Shown piece after piece: positions 13,721-21,579 of a stretch of DNA of 30,963 nt. The stretch is from CAZRHH01 sp964599885 (lineage in GTDB: Bacteria > Chloroflexota > Dehalococcoidia > DSTF01 > JACRBR01). Where the stretch lies: assembly GCA_964599885.1 (NCBI GenBank), contig CAZRHH010000032.1, positions 1 to 30,963 on the forward strand, in the 5' to 3' direction. The position numbers and the translations under genes are program-made. The number at the start of each line of letters is the position of its first letter. The stretch's first letter is position 1. Below the pieces are notes generated by a model, which was not told where the DNA came from, did not search any database, and worked only from the letters and a program-made list of their open reading frames with translations.

Positions 13721-14773
13721 TCACGACGAGTCGCTGTCCGGTGCAAGTGGCTCGCCCGTTGGACCAGCCGTCGCAATGCTCCCGGCGCGCCGGTCGAGCC
13801 AGTAGTCGAGCGCGACGCGGGCGACCGCTGCTGCAGGCAAGGCTAACAGCACCCCCACAATCCCAAGCAGCTGCCCGCCTGCCAATATCGCCAGCAGCAC
13901 GATGAGCGGCGGCAGGTTGAGCGTCTGCCCGTAGATCCGCGGCGTCAGGTATCGATCCTCGAACTGCTGGTAGACGAGCAAGGCGCCCAGCACCCAGAGG
14001 GCGCGCGTAGTCGACACGTCGAACGCGGCGACGACGGGCGGTATCGTCGCGATGAAGGCGCCGAACAGCGGGATGATGTCGGCGAATCCCGCCAGCACCG
14101 CGAACGCGACCGCATTCGGCACGCCAAGGATCAGCAGTACGATAAACGTATAGACGCCGATGCACACCGAGGTGATCACCTGCCCGCGCACGTAGCCGCC
14201 GACGACGCGGCTCAGCGCTTGCGTGATCGCCTCGAACTCGGGCTCGCGCCCCGGAGGCACGAACTGGTAGGCGAAGCGCGACAACCGCGGAGTGTCGATG
14301 AGCAGGTAGATCGACAACACGAAGACCGTGAACAGCGACAGCACCCCGAACAACACGCGCTGGCCATAGTCCACGGCTTCGGCGCCTGACAACAGATCGC
14401 CCCACTCGAAGTCCTCTGCCCGTTGCTCAAGATCGGCTTCGACGCCGAAGTCCGCGAGGAAGTCTTCGAGCGTGCGCGCGTGTTCGGGCAGGTTCGCGCG
14501 GATGTCGGCGAACTCGTCGATCATCGCGGGCACCATCAGCGTCATCAGGCCCGCGATGATCGCAACGATGACGGCAAAGATCCCCAGCACCGCCACTGCA
14601 CGCGGTGCGCCGCGGCTGACGAGCCACGTAACGTACGGCTGCAGCGCCGCCATAAAGATGAACGCCGTGATCACCAGCACCAACACCGGCCACAGCTTGA
14701 CCAATGCGTACAACGACAGCAGCGCGAGCGCGGCTAGCAGCATCCCCCGGTACGAGACCTCTAAACGGAGCAT
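13721..14773 (-). CDS. AI-2E family transporter (PF01594-type permease)
   Basis: A 350-residue polytopic membrane protein. Hydrophobic segments cluster as two pairs near the N terminus (about 10-30 and 32-48), one at 60-85, then after a ~70-residue soluble stretch (MIDEFADIRANLPEH...) come further segments from about 145 to the end. Typical family signatures are VVGGYVRGQVITSVCIGVYT, VAFAVLAGFADIIPLFGAFIA, VYQQFEDRYLTPRIYG and LPPLIVLLAILAGGQLLGIVG. The family includes autoinducer-2 exporters but also Na+/H+ antiporters and others, so the substrate is open. ATG 14771-14773 lies 3 bp after the stop of the YihY gene: one operon. Confidence 0.93.
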   Translation of the reverse strand: MLRLEVSYRGMLLAALALLSLYALVKLWPVLVLVITAFIFMAALQPYVTWLVSRGAPRAVAVLGIFAVIVAIIAGLMTLMVPAMIDEFADIRANLPEHARTLEDFLADFGVEADLEQRAEDFEWGDLLSGAEAVDYGQRVLFGVLSLFTVFVLSIYLLIDTPRLSRFAYQFVPPGREPEFEAITQALSRVVGGYVRGQVITSVCIGVYTFIVLLILGVPNAVAFAVLAGFADIIPLFGAFIATIPPVVAAFDVSTTRALWVLGALLVYQQFEDRYLTPRIYGQTLNLPPLIVLLAILAGGQLLGIVGVLLALPAAAVARVALDYWLDRRAGSIATAGPTGEPLAPDSDSS

Positions 14774-14776
14774 GCT

Positions 14777-15712
14777 CTACGGCTGAGCTCGGGAGCCCGA
14801 GCCCTCCGAGCGCGCGCCCTGCTCCTGCTTGAACTCCTCATCGTGGCGGCGCGCCAGCACGGCGTTCAGTTCTCCGCCGACGAGCAGGATCAAGTTCGAC
14901 CAGTACAGCCACACCAGGAGCAGAATCACCGCCGCGATCGAACCGTAGGTGCGATTGTAGGACCCGAACCGCGAAACATACACGGTCAGCGCGATCGACG
15001 CGACGATCCAGCCCACGACAAACACGATCGCGCCCGGCGATATCCACTTGAGGGCGTGATCCGTACAAGGCGCGAACGCGTACAACACCGCCACCGCCGC
15101 CGTGATCAGAATGAGCGCGACCGGGATCGTCGCCCAGTTCCACAGCAGAACGAACTGGCTCTCCCATCCGAGCGCCTGGCCCATGCCACCCGCCATGAAC
15201 TGACCCGTCGCGATCAGGATCGAGGCGGCCAGGATCAGCCCGCCGAAGATCAGCGTCAGGCCCAGTGCGATCAGCTTTCGCCTGATGAAACCGCGATCCT
15301 CCGGCACATCGTAGGCACGGTTCAGCGCCTTCATCACCACACCGATCGCCGAGGACGCCGCCCACAGCGCGCCCAGCGAGCCGAAGATGATCGCGCCGCC
15401 GCCCTGCGAGTGCACGACTTCGTCTGTGAACGACTCGATCACCGAAGTCGCGTCCTCCGGCATCACCTGGCTCGACTTGTCGACGATGCGCTGCGTCAGG
15501 TCGCCAACATCGAACACGTTGTCGATGACGGCCGTGAGTCCCGCAAGCAGCAGCAAGAACGGGAAGATGGCAAGCACCGAGTGGTACGCCATCTCCGCCG
15601 CCAGGCCCGGCACGTCGTCGTCGCCAACCTCTTTGATGGTTTCTCTGGTGATGCCGGTGATGTCGAACTGCCCGACGCGCCACGCCGGCAGCTTGTCCAG
15701 TACGATAGCCAT
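14777..15712 (-). CDS. YihY/virulence factor BrkB family membrane protein
   Basis: A 311-residue protein with six predicted membrane segments. Family marks: DVPGLAAEMAYHSVLAIFPFLLLLAGL at the first segment; GSLGALWAASSAIGVVMKALNRAYDVPEDRGFIRRK; and YGSIAAVILLLVWLYWSNLILLVGGELNAVL near the C terminus. Once called RNase BN by mistake, these are now regarded as membrane proteins of unclear function. ATG 15710-15712 is chosen because GGAG lies 4 nt upstream. The open frame further upstream (to 15784) has no such site and covers the intergenic region. The C-terminal tail is charged (DEEFKQEQGARSEGSG). Confidence 0.93.
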   Translation of the reverse strand: MAIVLDKLPAWRVGQFDITGITRETIKEVGDDDVPGLAAEMAYHSVLAIFPFLLLLAGLTAVIDNVFDVGDLTQRIVDKSSQVMPEDATSVIESFTDEVVHSQGGGAIIFGSLGALWAASSAIGVVMKALNRAYDVPEDRGFIRRKLIALGLTLIFGGLILAASILIATGQFMAGGMGQALGWESQFVLLWNWATIPVALILITAAVAVLYAFAPCTDHALKWISPGAIVFVVGWIVASIALTVYVSRFGSYNRTYGSIAAVILLLVWLYWSNLILLVGGELNAVLARRHDEEFKQEQGARSEGSGSRAQP

Positions 15713-15812
15713 GCTTCTCCCGTCCAGCGGCGAGGCACGCCGCACAGACGCGCTCTCCTGCGCGAATTGTCGTGGCGGCTGCATTGCATGTTCGGAAGCC
15801 GACGCGACGGGG

Positions 15813-15833
15813 AAGTTGCAGCTTGATCAACTT
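15813..15833. repeat. Inverted repeat AAGTTG...CAACTT with TTGATCAA core
   Basis: In the divergent gap between the YihY gene and secG, AAGTTG (15813-15818) and CAACTT (15828-15833) flank a region that includes the perfect 8-bp palindrome TTGATCAA (15823-15830). Possible operator; no regulator assigned. Confidence 0.4.
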
Positions 15834-15873
15834 GCGGCGCGGCAAGGACGCCCGGCGCCTTAATTTCCGGCCT

Positions 15874-15902
15874 TTGAGGTGCCGCCACGATCCGGCTACA
15901 CT
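15874..15902 (+). promoter_or_regulatory. secG promoter TTGAGG-17-TACACT
   Basis: A -35 TTGAGG (15874-15879) and -10 TACACT (15897-15902) with an ideal 17-bp spacer. The predicted start near 15909 leaves a ~20-nt leader that contains the GGAGAGG ribosome site (15916-15922). Confidence 0.75.
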
Positions 15903-15928
15903 GTGCCGACGAAACGGAGAGGTGCTCA

Positions 15929-16165
15929 TTGGAATTCCGCGACTACATCAACATCGCCCAGATTCTCGTAGCCGTGCTGCTGACGGTCGTCCTGCTGCTG
16001 CAGGCGAAGGGGTCGGGCATCGGCACGGCGCTCGGTGGTGGCTCTGGCGGCAGCTTCCGCACCCGCCGCGGCGTCGAAAAGACGCTCTTTCAGCTCACGA
16101 TCATCCTGGCGGTGGTCTTTCTGGTCATCTCCGCCTGGGGTGTGCGCGCGTCGCTCGTGTCCTGA
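15929..16165 (+). CDS. secG: Protein-export membrane protein SecG
   Basis: A 78-residue auxiliary subunit of the SecYEG translocon. It has two membrane helices (about residues 8-26 and 53-72) separated by a Gly/Ser-rich loop (GSGIGTALGGGSGGSF) and FRTRRGVEKTLFQLT, the standard SecG pattern. It starts at TTG 15929, 6 nt after GGAGAGG; no ATG or GTG fits in frame. The substrate-binding protein gene follows after 54 bp and is probably cotranscribed. Confidence 0.94.
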   Translation: MEFRDYINIAQILVAVLLTVVLLLQAKGSGIGTALGGGSGGSFRTRRGVEKTLFQLTIILAVVFLVISAWGVRASLVS

Positions 16166-16219
16166 CGCCCGTTGATCGATGCCCGGCGACACTCGAGCGC
16201 GTAGCCGAGGCCTGCTGAC

Positions 16220-17860
16220 GTGCCACTGACGCAGACTCGCTGGCCGTTCTTCGCCGCCCTCGTGGGCGGTGTCTTCGCCGTCTCGGCGCTCTGGTTCCTC
16301 ATCCTGTCTAACCCCTCCGGCGAGGCCGTGCCGGCTAGCGGCGGCCGCTACGTCGAGGGCGTCACGCGCGCTCCCGAACGCATCAACCCGCTCTTTGCCA
16401 ACGCCAACGCCACCGACCGGGATCTCGCATCGCTCGTCTTCAGCGGCCTCGTCACCCTGTCCCCCGATGGCACGCCGCTCCCAGACCTTGCCGAACGTTG
16501 GGAGATCACCGGTAACGGCCAGAGCTATACCTTCCACCTCCGCGAAGGCGTCGCATGGCAGGACGAAGAGCAGACGCGCTTCGACGCCGACGATGTCGTC
16601 TTCACATTCGACGCGATCTCCGACCCGGAATTCAATGGCGACCCCGCGCTTGCGCAGTTGATGCGGGGCGTCGTCGTTTCCGCGCGCGATCCGTACACCG
16701 TCGAATTCCGGCTCGAACAGGCATACGCGCCCTTCCTCGCCTTCATGACCGTCGGCATCCTGCCAGAACATCTCCTCGGCCAACTCGATGCCGACGCGTT
16801 GTACAACGCCGAATTCAACGCACGGCCGATCGGCACCGGCCCGTACCGGTTCCAGGGCCGCACCAGCAGCAGCGTCGTGCTCGCCACGAACGCCACGTAT
16901 CACTTCGGCCCGCCGCGCATCTCCACGCTTGAACTGCGGGTGTTTGGTGACGAACGCGCCGTCGTCACCGCGCTTCGCGAGGGCGACATCGACGGCGCCT
17001 TGCTCGGACCGCAGGCGGCATCGTCCGATCTTGAGTTCCTGCGCGACGACGACAGGTTTTCAGTGCAGGAGCTCACCGGCACGACGCTTCACCTTCTCTA
17101 CCTCGACACTCGCTCGCCGCTGTTCGATGATGCCGAAGTTCGGATAGCGCTGTTTCGCGCAATCAACCCCGCGTCGCTCATCGACCGGGCCGCCGGCGGC
17201 AGCGGCATCCCTGCCGACACGGGCATTCCGCGCGCGTCGTGGGCGTACACCCAGGTCGAGGTGCCATCGTTCGATGCGGGCGAAGCCGCGCGCGCGCTCG
17301 AAAACGCCGGCTGGTCGCGCGGCCGTGACGGGATCCGCGTCAAAGGCGGCGCGCGCCTCTCCTTCACGCTCTCCACCAGCAACGAAGTACATCGCGTCGC
17401 TGTTGCCGAGAACGTCGCCGCCCAACTGCGATCCGTCGGCGCCGATGTCACCGTGCAAACGCTCGATGCGTCCACCTTCATCGATCAACATGTGTTGCCG
17501 AGGCGGTTCGAGACCGCGCTCGTCGAAATAGACCCGGGCGCGGACCCGGATCCGTACCCGTTCTGGCACAGTAGCCAGATCACGCCTCCGGGCCGCAATC
17601 TCTCGAGCTATGCCGACCCTCGTTTCGACGACGCGCTCGAACGCGCACGCCAAACGACGGACATTGCCCGCCGCACCGAACTCTACGCCCTCTTCGAAGG
17701 CATGCTGATCGCCGAGATGCCGGCGCTGCCGCTTTACACGCCCGTCTACACATACGTGCAGCACACGGAGGTACGCGGATTCACGGCGTCGTTGCTGTTT
17801 ACAGCGGCATGGCGCTTCGCCAACGTACGCGAGTGGTACGTCGAGACACGCGTCCCGTAA
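16220..17860 (+). CDS. Family 5 ABC-type extracellular solute-binding protein
   Basis: A 546-residue oligopeptide/dipeptide-type binding protein (SBP_bac_5). A hydrophobic segment at about residues 9-30 has no lipobox Cys, so it is likely a membrane anchor or uncleaved signal rather than a lipoprotein. Family features: GVTRAPERINPLFANANATDRDLASLVFSGL; LPDLAERWEITGNGQSYTFHLREGVAWQD; DADDVVFTFDAI; and GTGPYRF. The start GTG 16220 gives the hydrophobic N terminus. No permease or ATPase genes adjoin it; orphan binding proteins next to secG are possible in this group, but the ligand is unknown. It ends 6 bp from the convergent aspS stop, with no terminator in between. Confidence 0.93.
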   Translation: MPLTQTRWPFFAALVGGVFAVSALWFLILSNPSGEAVPASGGRYVEGVTRAPERINPLFANANATDRDLASLVFSGLVTLSPDGTPLPDLAERWEITGNGQSYTFHLREGVAWQDEEQTRFDADDVVFTFDAISDPEFNGDPALAQLMRGVVVSARDPYTVEFRLEQAYAPFLAFMTVGILPEHLLGQLDADALYNAEFNARPIGTGPYRFQGRTSSSVVLATNATYHFGPPRISTLELRVFGDERAVVTALREGDIDGALLGPQAASSDLEFLRDDDRFSVQELTGTTLHLLYLDTRSPLFDDAEVRIALFRAINPASLIDRAAGGSGIPADTGIPRASWAYTQVEVPSFDAGEAARALENAGWSRGRDGIRVKGGARLSFTLSTSNEVHRVAVAENVAAQLRSVGADVTVQTLDASTFIDQHVLPRRFETALVEIDPGADPDPYPFWHSSQITPPGRNLSSYADPRFDDALERARQTTDIARRTELYALFEGMLIAEMPALPLYTPVYTYVQHTEVRGFTASLLFTAAWRFANVREWYVETRVP

Positions 17861-17866
17861 GGCTCG

Positions 17867-19702
17867 CTAGCTTTCTGGACGCGGACGGGCGGCCGGCTCC
17901 GCCAGCCGCAGCCCAAGCGTGTCGAGCGCCGACTGATCGACCTTCGACGGCGCGCCCGTCATCACATCCGCCGCGCTCTTCGTCTTGGGAAACGCGATCG
18001 TCTCCCGGATATCCGTCTCCTGCGCGAACAGTGCCACCGTCCGGTCGATGCCCGGCGCAATCCCACCGTGCGGCGGCGCGCCGAACTCAAACGCCTCGAG
18101 CATGTGACCGAAGCGCTCCTGCGCGTCCGCGTCGCTGATTCGAAGCAGGCGCAAGATGCGCTCTTGCTCCTCGCGGCGATGGATGCGGATGCTGCCGCTG
18201 CCGATCTCCTGCCCGTTACACGCGAGGTCATACGCGTTGCTGCGGACGCGCGCGGGATCGCTGTCCAGGAATTCGATGTCCTCGGACTTCACCGACGTGA
18301 ACAGGTGATGCGTCGCATCCCATCGCGACTCATCGTCATTCCACTCGACAAGCGGAAAGTCGACGATAAACGAAAACACGAGCGCGTCCTTGTCCGCCAG
18401 GTCGAGCTTGGCAGCGACCGTACGCCGCACCACGTCGAGCGCCGGCCGCACGCGCCCCGACGAGCCCGCTTCCTTCGCCGGCATCCCGCCGTGCCCGGCG
18501 ACGATCAACAGCAAATCGTTCGCGCCCGCGCCGGCGCGTTCGCCCATCGCCCGCACCAGGTCAACGCCGAGAAATTTCAGCACGGGCGAGCGGACCTGTT
18601 CGTCCGTAAGCGTCGCGAGTTCACCCAGATACGCGATCGACACGAGCCCCTTCGCGCCCAGCGACTTCGCCGTCTCCGTCAGCGCGTCGATCTCCTTGCG
18701 GCTGAACTCCGCACCACCCGGCACGCAGATCCCTTCAATCGAGCCCCCGCTTTCGGCCGCCCCCCGGAATACGGTGAATTCCGTCTCGCGCAGCATGTCC
18801 GTGAAATCTGTCAGCTCCAGACCGTACCGCAGGTCCGGTTTGTCCGTGCCGAAGCGCCGCAGCGACTCGGCATACGGGATGCGCACGAACGGCGCGGGTA
18901 CGCGCAGATCGGGCCGCACCTCCCTGGCGATGCTCAGGTACAACTCCTCAATCAGCGCTAGAATGTCGTCCTGATCGACGAAGCTCATTTCCAGGTCAAG
19001 CTGTGTGAACTCCGGCTGCCGGTCGGCCCGCAAATCCTCATCCCGATAGCAACGGGCGATCTGAAAGTACCTCTCGAACCCGGCCACCATCAGCAGTTGC
19101 TTGAACTGCTGCGGCGACTGCGGTAGTGCGTAGAACTCGCCCGGATGCACGCGGCTCGGTACCAGGTAGTCGCGCGCGCCCTCCGGCGTCGGGTTCGCCA
19201 GCACCGGCGTCTCGATTTCGATGAACTCCCGCTCTGTCAGGAACCGCCGCATGTGGTCGATCACGCGATGGCGTAGCACGATGTTATTGTGCATGCGTTC
19301 TCGCCGCAGGTCGAGATAGCGGTACTTCAGCCGCAACATCTCGTCCACATCAACGTCCTCGTTGATGTAGAACGGCGGCGTCTTGGACGCGTTCAGTATC
19401 TCAACGGCGTTCGCGCGCACTTCGATCGCGCCGGTGGGCATCGTCTCGTTCTCGGTGCCGGCGCGCCGCGCCTCTACGCGCCCTTCGACGCGGAGGACGT
19501 ATTCGCCGCGTGCCTCGCTTGCGACGGCGTGGGCTTCCGGCGCATCCGGATTGACGACGACCTGCACCAACCCGCGGCTATCCCGCAGATCGATGAAGAT
19601 GAGCCCGCCGTGGTCGCGCCGGCGATGGACCCACCCGGCCAGCACGACGTCCTGCCCGGCGTCGCTCGCCCGTAGTTCACCGCAATAGTGGCTTTTCTGC
19701 AC
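17867..19702 (-). CDS. aspS: Aspartyl-tRNA synthetase (bacterial type, probably non-discriminating)
   Basis: Class II synthetase of 611 residues: an N-terminal anticodon-binding OB domain (GWVHRRRDHGGLIFIDLRD), motif 2 (FQIARCYRDEDLRADRQPEFTQLD), the bacterial insertion (GAD) domain in the middle, and motif 3 (HGGIAPGIDRTVAL). His31 in RRRDHGG is the residue associated with non-discriminating AspRS in Pseudomonas; discriminating E. coli AspRS has Leu there. With gatB also present, it probably charges both tRNA(Asp) and tRNA(Asn) (inference). The start is GTG 19700-19702 preceded by GGGAGGAG on the minus strand. A possible -10 TACACT lies at 19741-19736. Confidence 0.98.
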   Translation of the reverse strand: MQKSHYCGELRASDAGQDVVLAGWVHRRRDHGGLIFIDLRDSRGLVQVVVNPDAPEAHAVASEARGEYVLRVEGRVEARRAGTENETMPTGAIEVRANAVEILNASKTPPFYINEDVDVDEMLRLKYRYLDLRRERMHNNIVLRHRVIDHMRRFLTEREFIEIETPVLANPTPEGARDYLVPSRVHPGEFYALPQSPQQFKQLLMVAGFERYFQIARCYRDEDLRADRQPEFTQLDLEMSFVDQDDILALIEELYLSIAREVRPDLRVPAPFVRIPYAESLRRFGTDKPDLRYGLELTDFTDMLRETEFTVFRGAAESGGSIEGICVPGGAEFSRKEIDALTETAKSLGAKGLVSIAYLGELATLTDEQVRSPVLKFLGVDLVRAMGERAGAGANDLLLIVAGHGGMPAKEAGSSGRVRPALDVVRRTVAAKLDLADKDALVFSFIVDFPLVEWNDDESRWDATHHLFTSVKSEDIEFLDSDPARVRSNAYDLACNGQEIGSGSIRIHRREEQERILRLLRISDADAQERFGHMLEAFEFGAPPHGGIAPGIDRTVALFAQETDIRETIAFPKTKSAADVMTGAPSKVDQSALDTLGLRLAEPAARPRPES

Positions 19703-19832
19703 GACTCCTCCCGTGGATGGCCGAAGGGATGCCGCAGTGTACCCGCCTCTCCCGCTCTGAAGCAGGTTGGCCGCTGCGAATCGTCAATCATCAACGTCAA
19801 TCACTGCGAGGGGCGTGATCCGCATCGCGTGG

Positions 19833-19838
19833 TATATT
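19833..19838 (+). promoter_or_regulatory. Possible -10 TATATT for the glycosyltransferase array
   Basis: TATATT in the divergent gap upstream of ATG 19875. It would give a leader of about 30 nt. No matching -35 is evident. Confidence 0.35.
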
Positions 19839-19874
19839 TCGCCGCCTGCCTGCCATCTGTGAGTTTGGGGTGCT

Positions 19875-21557
19875 ATGCCGTTCCTGGCGTTTCTGTTGAT
19901 CGCGGGCGCCGTCAGCGCCGCGTCGGTGGCCGCCGCGGCTCAACTGCGCGATCGCACCTACGCCATCACCGCCGCCATCGCCGGCGGCATCATCGTCTTC
20001 TTCCTCAACGCCGGCGTCCACGTCCGCGTCTATCACGATGACGCCTACATCACCCTCCGCTACGCCCGCAACCTCGCCGATGGCGTCGGCCCCGTCTGGA
20101 ACGCCGGCGAACGCGTCGAGGGCTACACCAACTTCCTCTGGATGGTCCTCCTCGCCGCCATGCACGTCGCCGGCATGGATCTCGTCACCGCCTCTCTCGT
20201 ACTCGCCTACGTCGCGTCGTTCGCCTGTCTCTTGTTCGTCTGGCGCATCTGGTCCCTCTGGGCCGAGGATGACGACGCCGGCATCATCGCCAACCCGGCT
20301 GTACTCGCCGTCACGCTGCTGGTCATCGGCCTCAACGGCGCCGTCGCCGCCTGGGCCTTCGGCGGCCTCGAGACGCCGCTTGCGATGGCGCTCCTCACCG
20401 GCGCGGTCTATCTGTTCCTCGTCGAACAGCGCACCGGCCGCTTCCCCTTCTCTGCCCTCGTCTTCACCGCCGGCGCGATGACACGCCCGGAGCTTGCCGG
20501 CATCGTCGCCCTCACCGCCGTCTACGGCTTCGGCGACGCCTGGCTACGCCGCGACAGCGCTGCCCTGCGCCGCATGGCGATCTGGACCGCGCTCTTCGCC
20601 GCCATCTACCTCCCCTACTTCGCCTGGCGCTGGTGGTATTACGGCTATCCGCTTCCTAACACGTTCTACGTCAAGGTCGGCGGCAGTCAGATCACCCTCG
20701 AACGCGGTCTCGCGTATGTGTTCCGCTATGGCAACGCGTACGCGTTTCTCGCGCTCGTCACGGGCGCGGTCGCGCTCGCGTTCGACCGTGCCGCGCGCAG
20801 TCGCCGGGACGCCACGTATATCGCGGCCGTGATCGCCATGTGGCTCACGATGGTTGCGATCGAAGGCGGGGATGCGTTCGCGCATGGCCGGTTTGTCGCG
20901 CCCATCGTACCGCTGCTCGCGCTGGCCGGCGTGGCCGGGTGGGCAGCGCTCATGTCCCGCGCCCTCGCCCAACCGCGCCAGTTCGCCGCCGTGTCGCTGA
21001 CCGGCGCCGTGCTGCTCGGCTTGATGCTGGCGCAGTCGTCAGTCGATGCCAGCCGCCCTGCCCTGCGCGCGCTCGACGAGCGCGAACGCACCGCCGGCGA
21101 GCTGCTTGGCGCGCGCTTGCCCGAGACCTACACGATCGGTGTCTTCGCTGCCGGCGCCGCGCCGTACTATTCGCAGCTTCCCGCGTTGGACCTGCTCGGC
21201 ATCTCCGACGAGACCATTGCGCACACGGAGATCCCGGGTCTCGGTCGCGGCATCATCGGCTACGAGAAGTACAACCTCGACTACGTGTTCGATGAGCGCC
21301 GCCCGGAGATCCTCATCATCAGCTCGTTCGCTCCCAACCCGCTCACCCGTGGCGAGGTCGAATCACAAGCGCAGGAACCAGGACGAGGTATCGTCGGCTA
21401 TCAGCTGCTGCTAAAGGACCCACGCATGTGGGAGCGGTATCAGATGAGCTCCCTGCAAGCGGAAGGACGCTGGTATAGCTTCGCGCAGCGGAAGGACACG
21501 CTGGACGAATTCACACCGGACTGGACGGAGTTCCCAGGCGAAACGGCTATGCGATGA
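19875..21557 (+). CDS. GT-C-type membrane glycosyltransferase, copy 1
   Basis: A 560-residue polytopic membrane protein with about ten hydrophobic segments in the first ~390 residues and a soluble C-terminal domain. The N-terminal loop holds HDDAYITLRYARNLADG (Asp55-Asp56) followed by GPVWNAGERVEGYTNFLW, the signature of GT-C transferases related to mycobacterial AftB-like arabinofuranosyltransferases (recollection). Such enzymes use polyprenyl-phosphate sugars on the outer face of the membrane. The C-terminal part has YTIGVFAAGAAPYYSQLPALDLLG and HEKYNLDYV-like motifs shared by all three copies. Residues 9-272 are encoded by DNA identical to copy 2. Only the first few codons and the C-terminal half differ. 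Acceptor and sugar unknown. Confidence 0.85.
   Translation: MPFLAFLLIAGAVSAASVAAAAQLRDRTYAITAAIAGGIIVFFLNAGVHVRVYHDDAYITLRYARNLADGVGPVWNAGERVEGYTNFLWMVLLAAMHVAGMDLVTASLVLAYVASFACLLFVWRIWSLWAEDDDAGIIANPAVLAVTLLVIGLNGAVAAWAFGGLETPLAMALLTGAVYLFLVEQRTGRFPFSALVFTAGAMTRPELAGIVALTAVYGFGDAWLRRDSAALRRMAIWTALFAAIYLPYFAWRWWYYGYPLPNTFYVKVGGSQITLERGLAYVFRYGNAYAFLALVTGAVALAFDRAARSRRDATYIAAVIAMWLTMVAIEGGDAFAHGRFVAPIVPLLALAGVAGWAALMSRALAQPRQFAAVSLTGAVLLGLMLAQSSVDASRPALRALDERERTAGELLGARLPETYTIGVFAAGAAPYYSQLPALDLLGISDETIAHTEIPGLGRGIIGYEKYNLDYVFDERRPEILIISSFAPNPLTRGEVESQAQEPGRGIVGYQLLLKDPRMWERYQMSSLQAEGRWYSFAQRKDTLDEFTPDWTEFPGETAMR
19898..20690 (+). repeat. Perfect 793-bp direct repeat, first copy
   Basis: By eye, every base matches 21603-22395 (offset 1705). 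The match stops abruptly at both ends: upstream the copies differ within the first 23 bases of the gene, and downstream they diverge after GGCGGCAGTCAG. Confidence 0.95.
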
Positions 21558-21579
21558 CGATCTGTGCAAGGACGACTCC

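Noticed and set aside
15926..16903. Minus-strand frame opposite secG and the substrate-binding protein
   Set aside because: Overlaps two well-supported genes; Glu/Gly/Arg-rich shadow composition.
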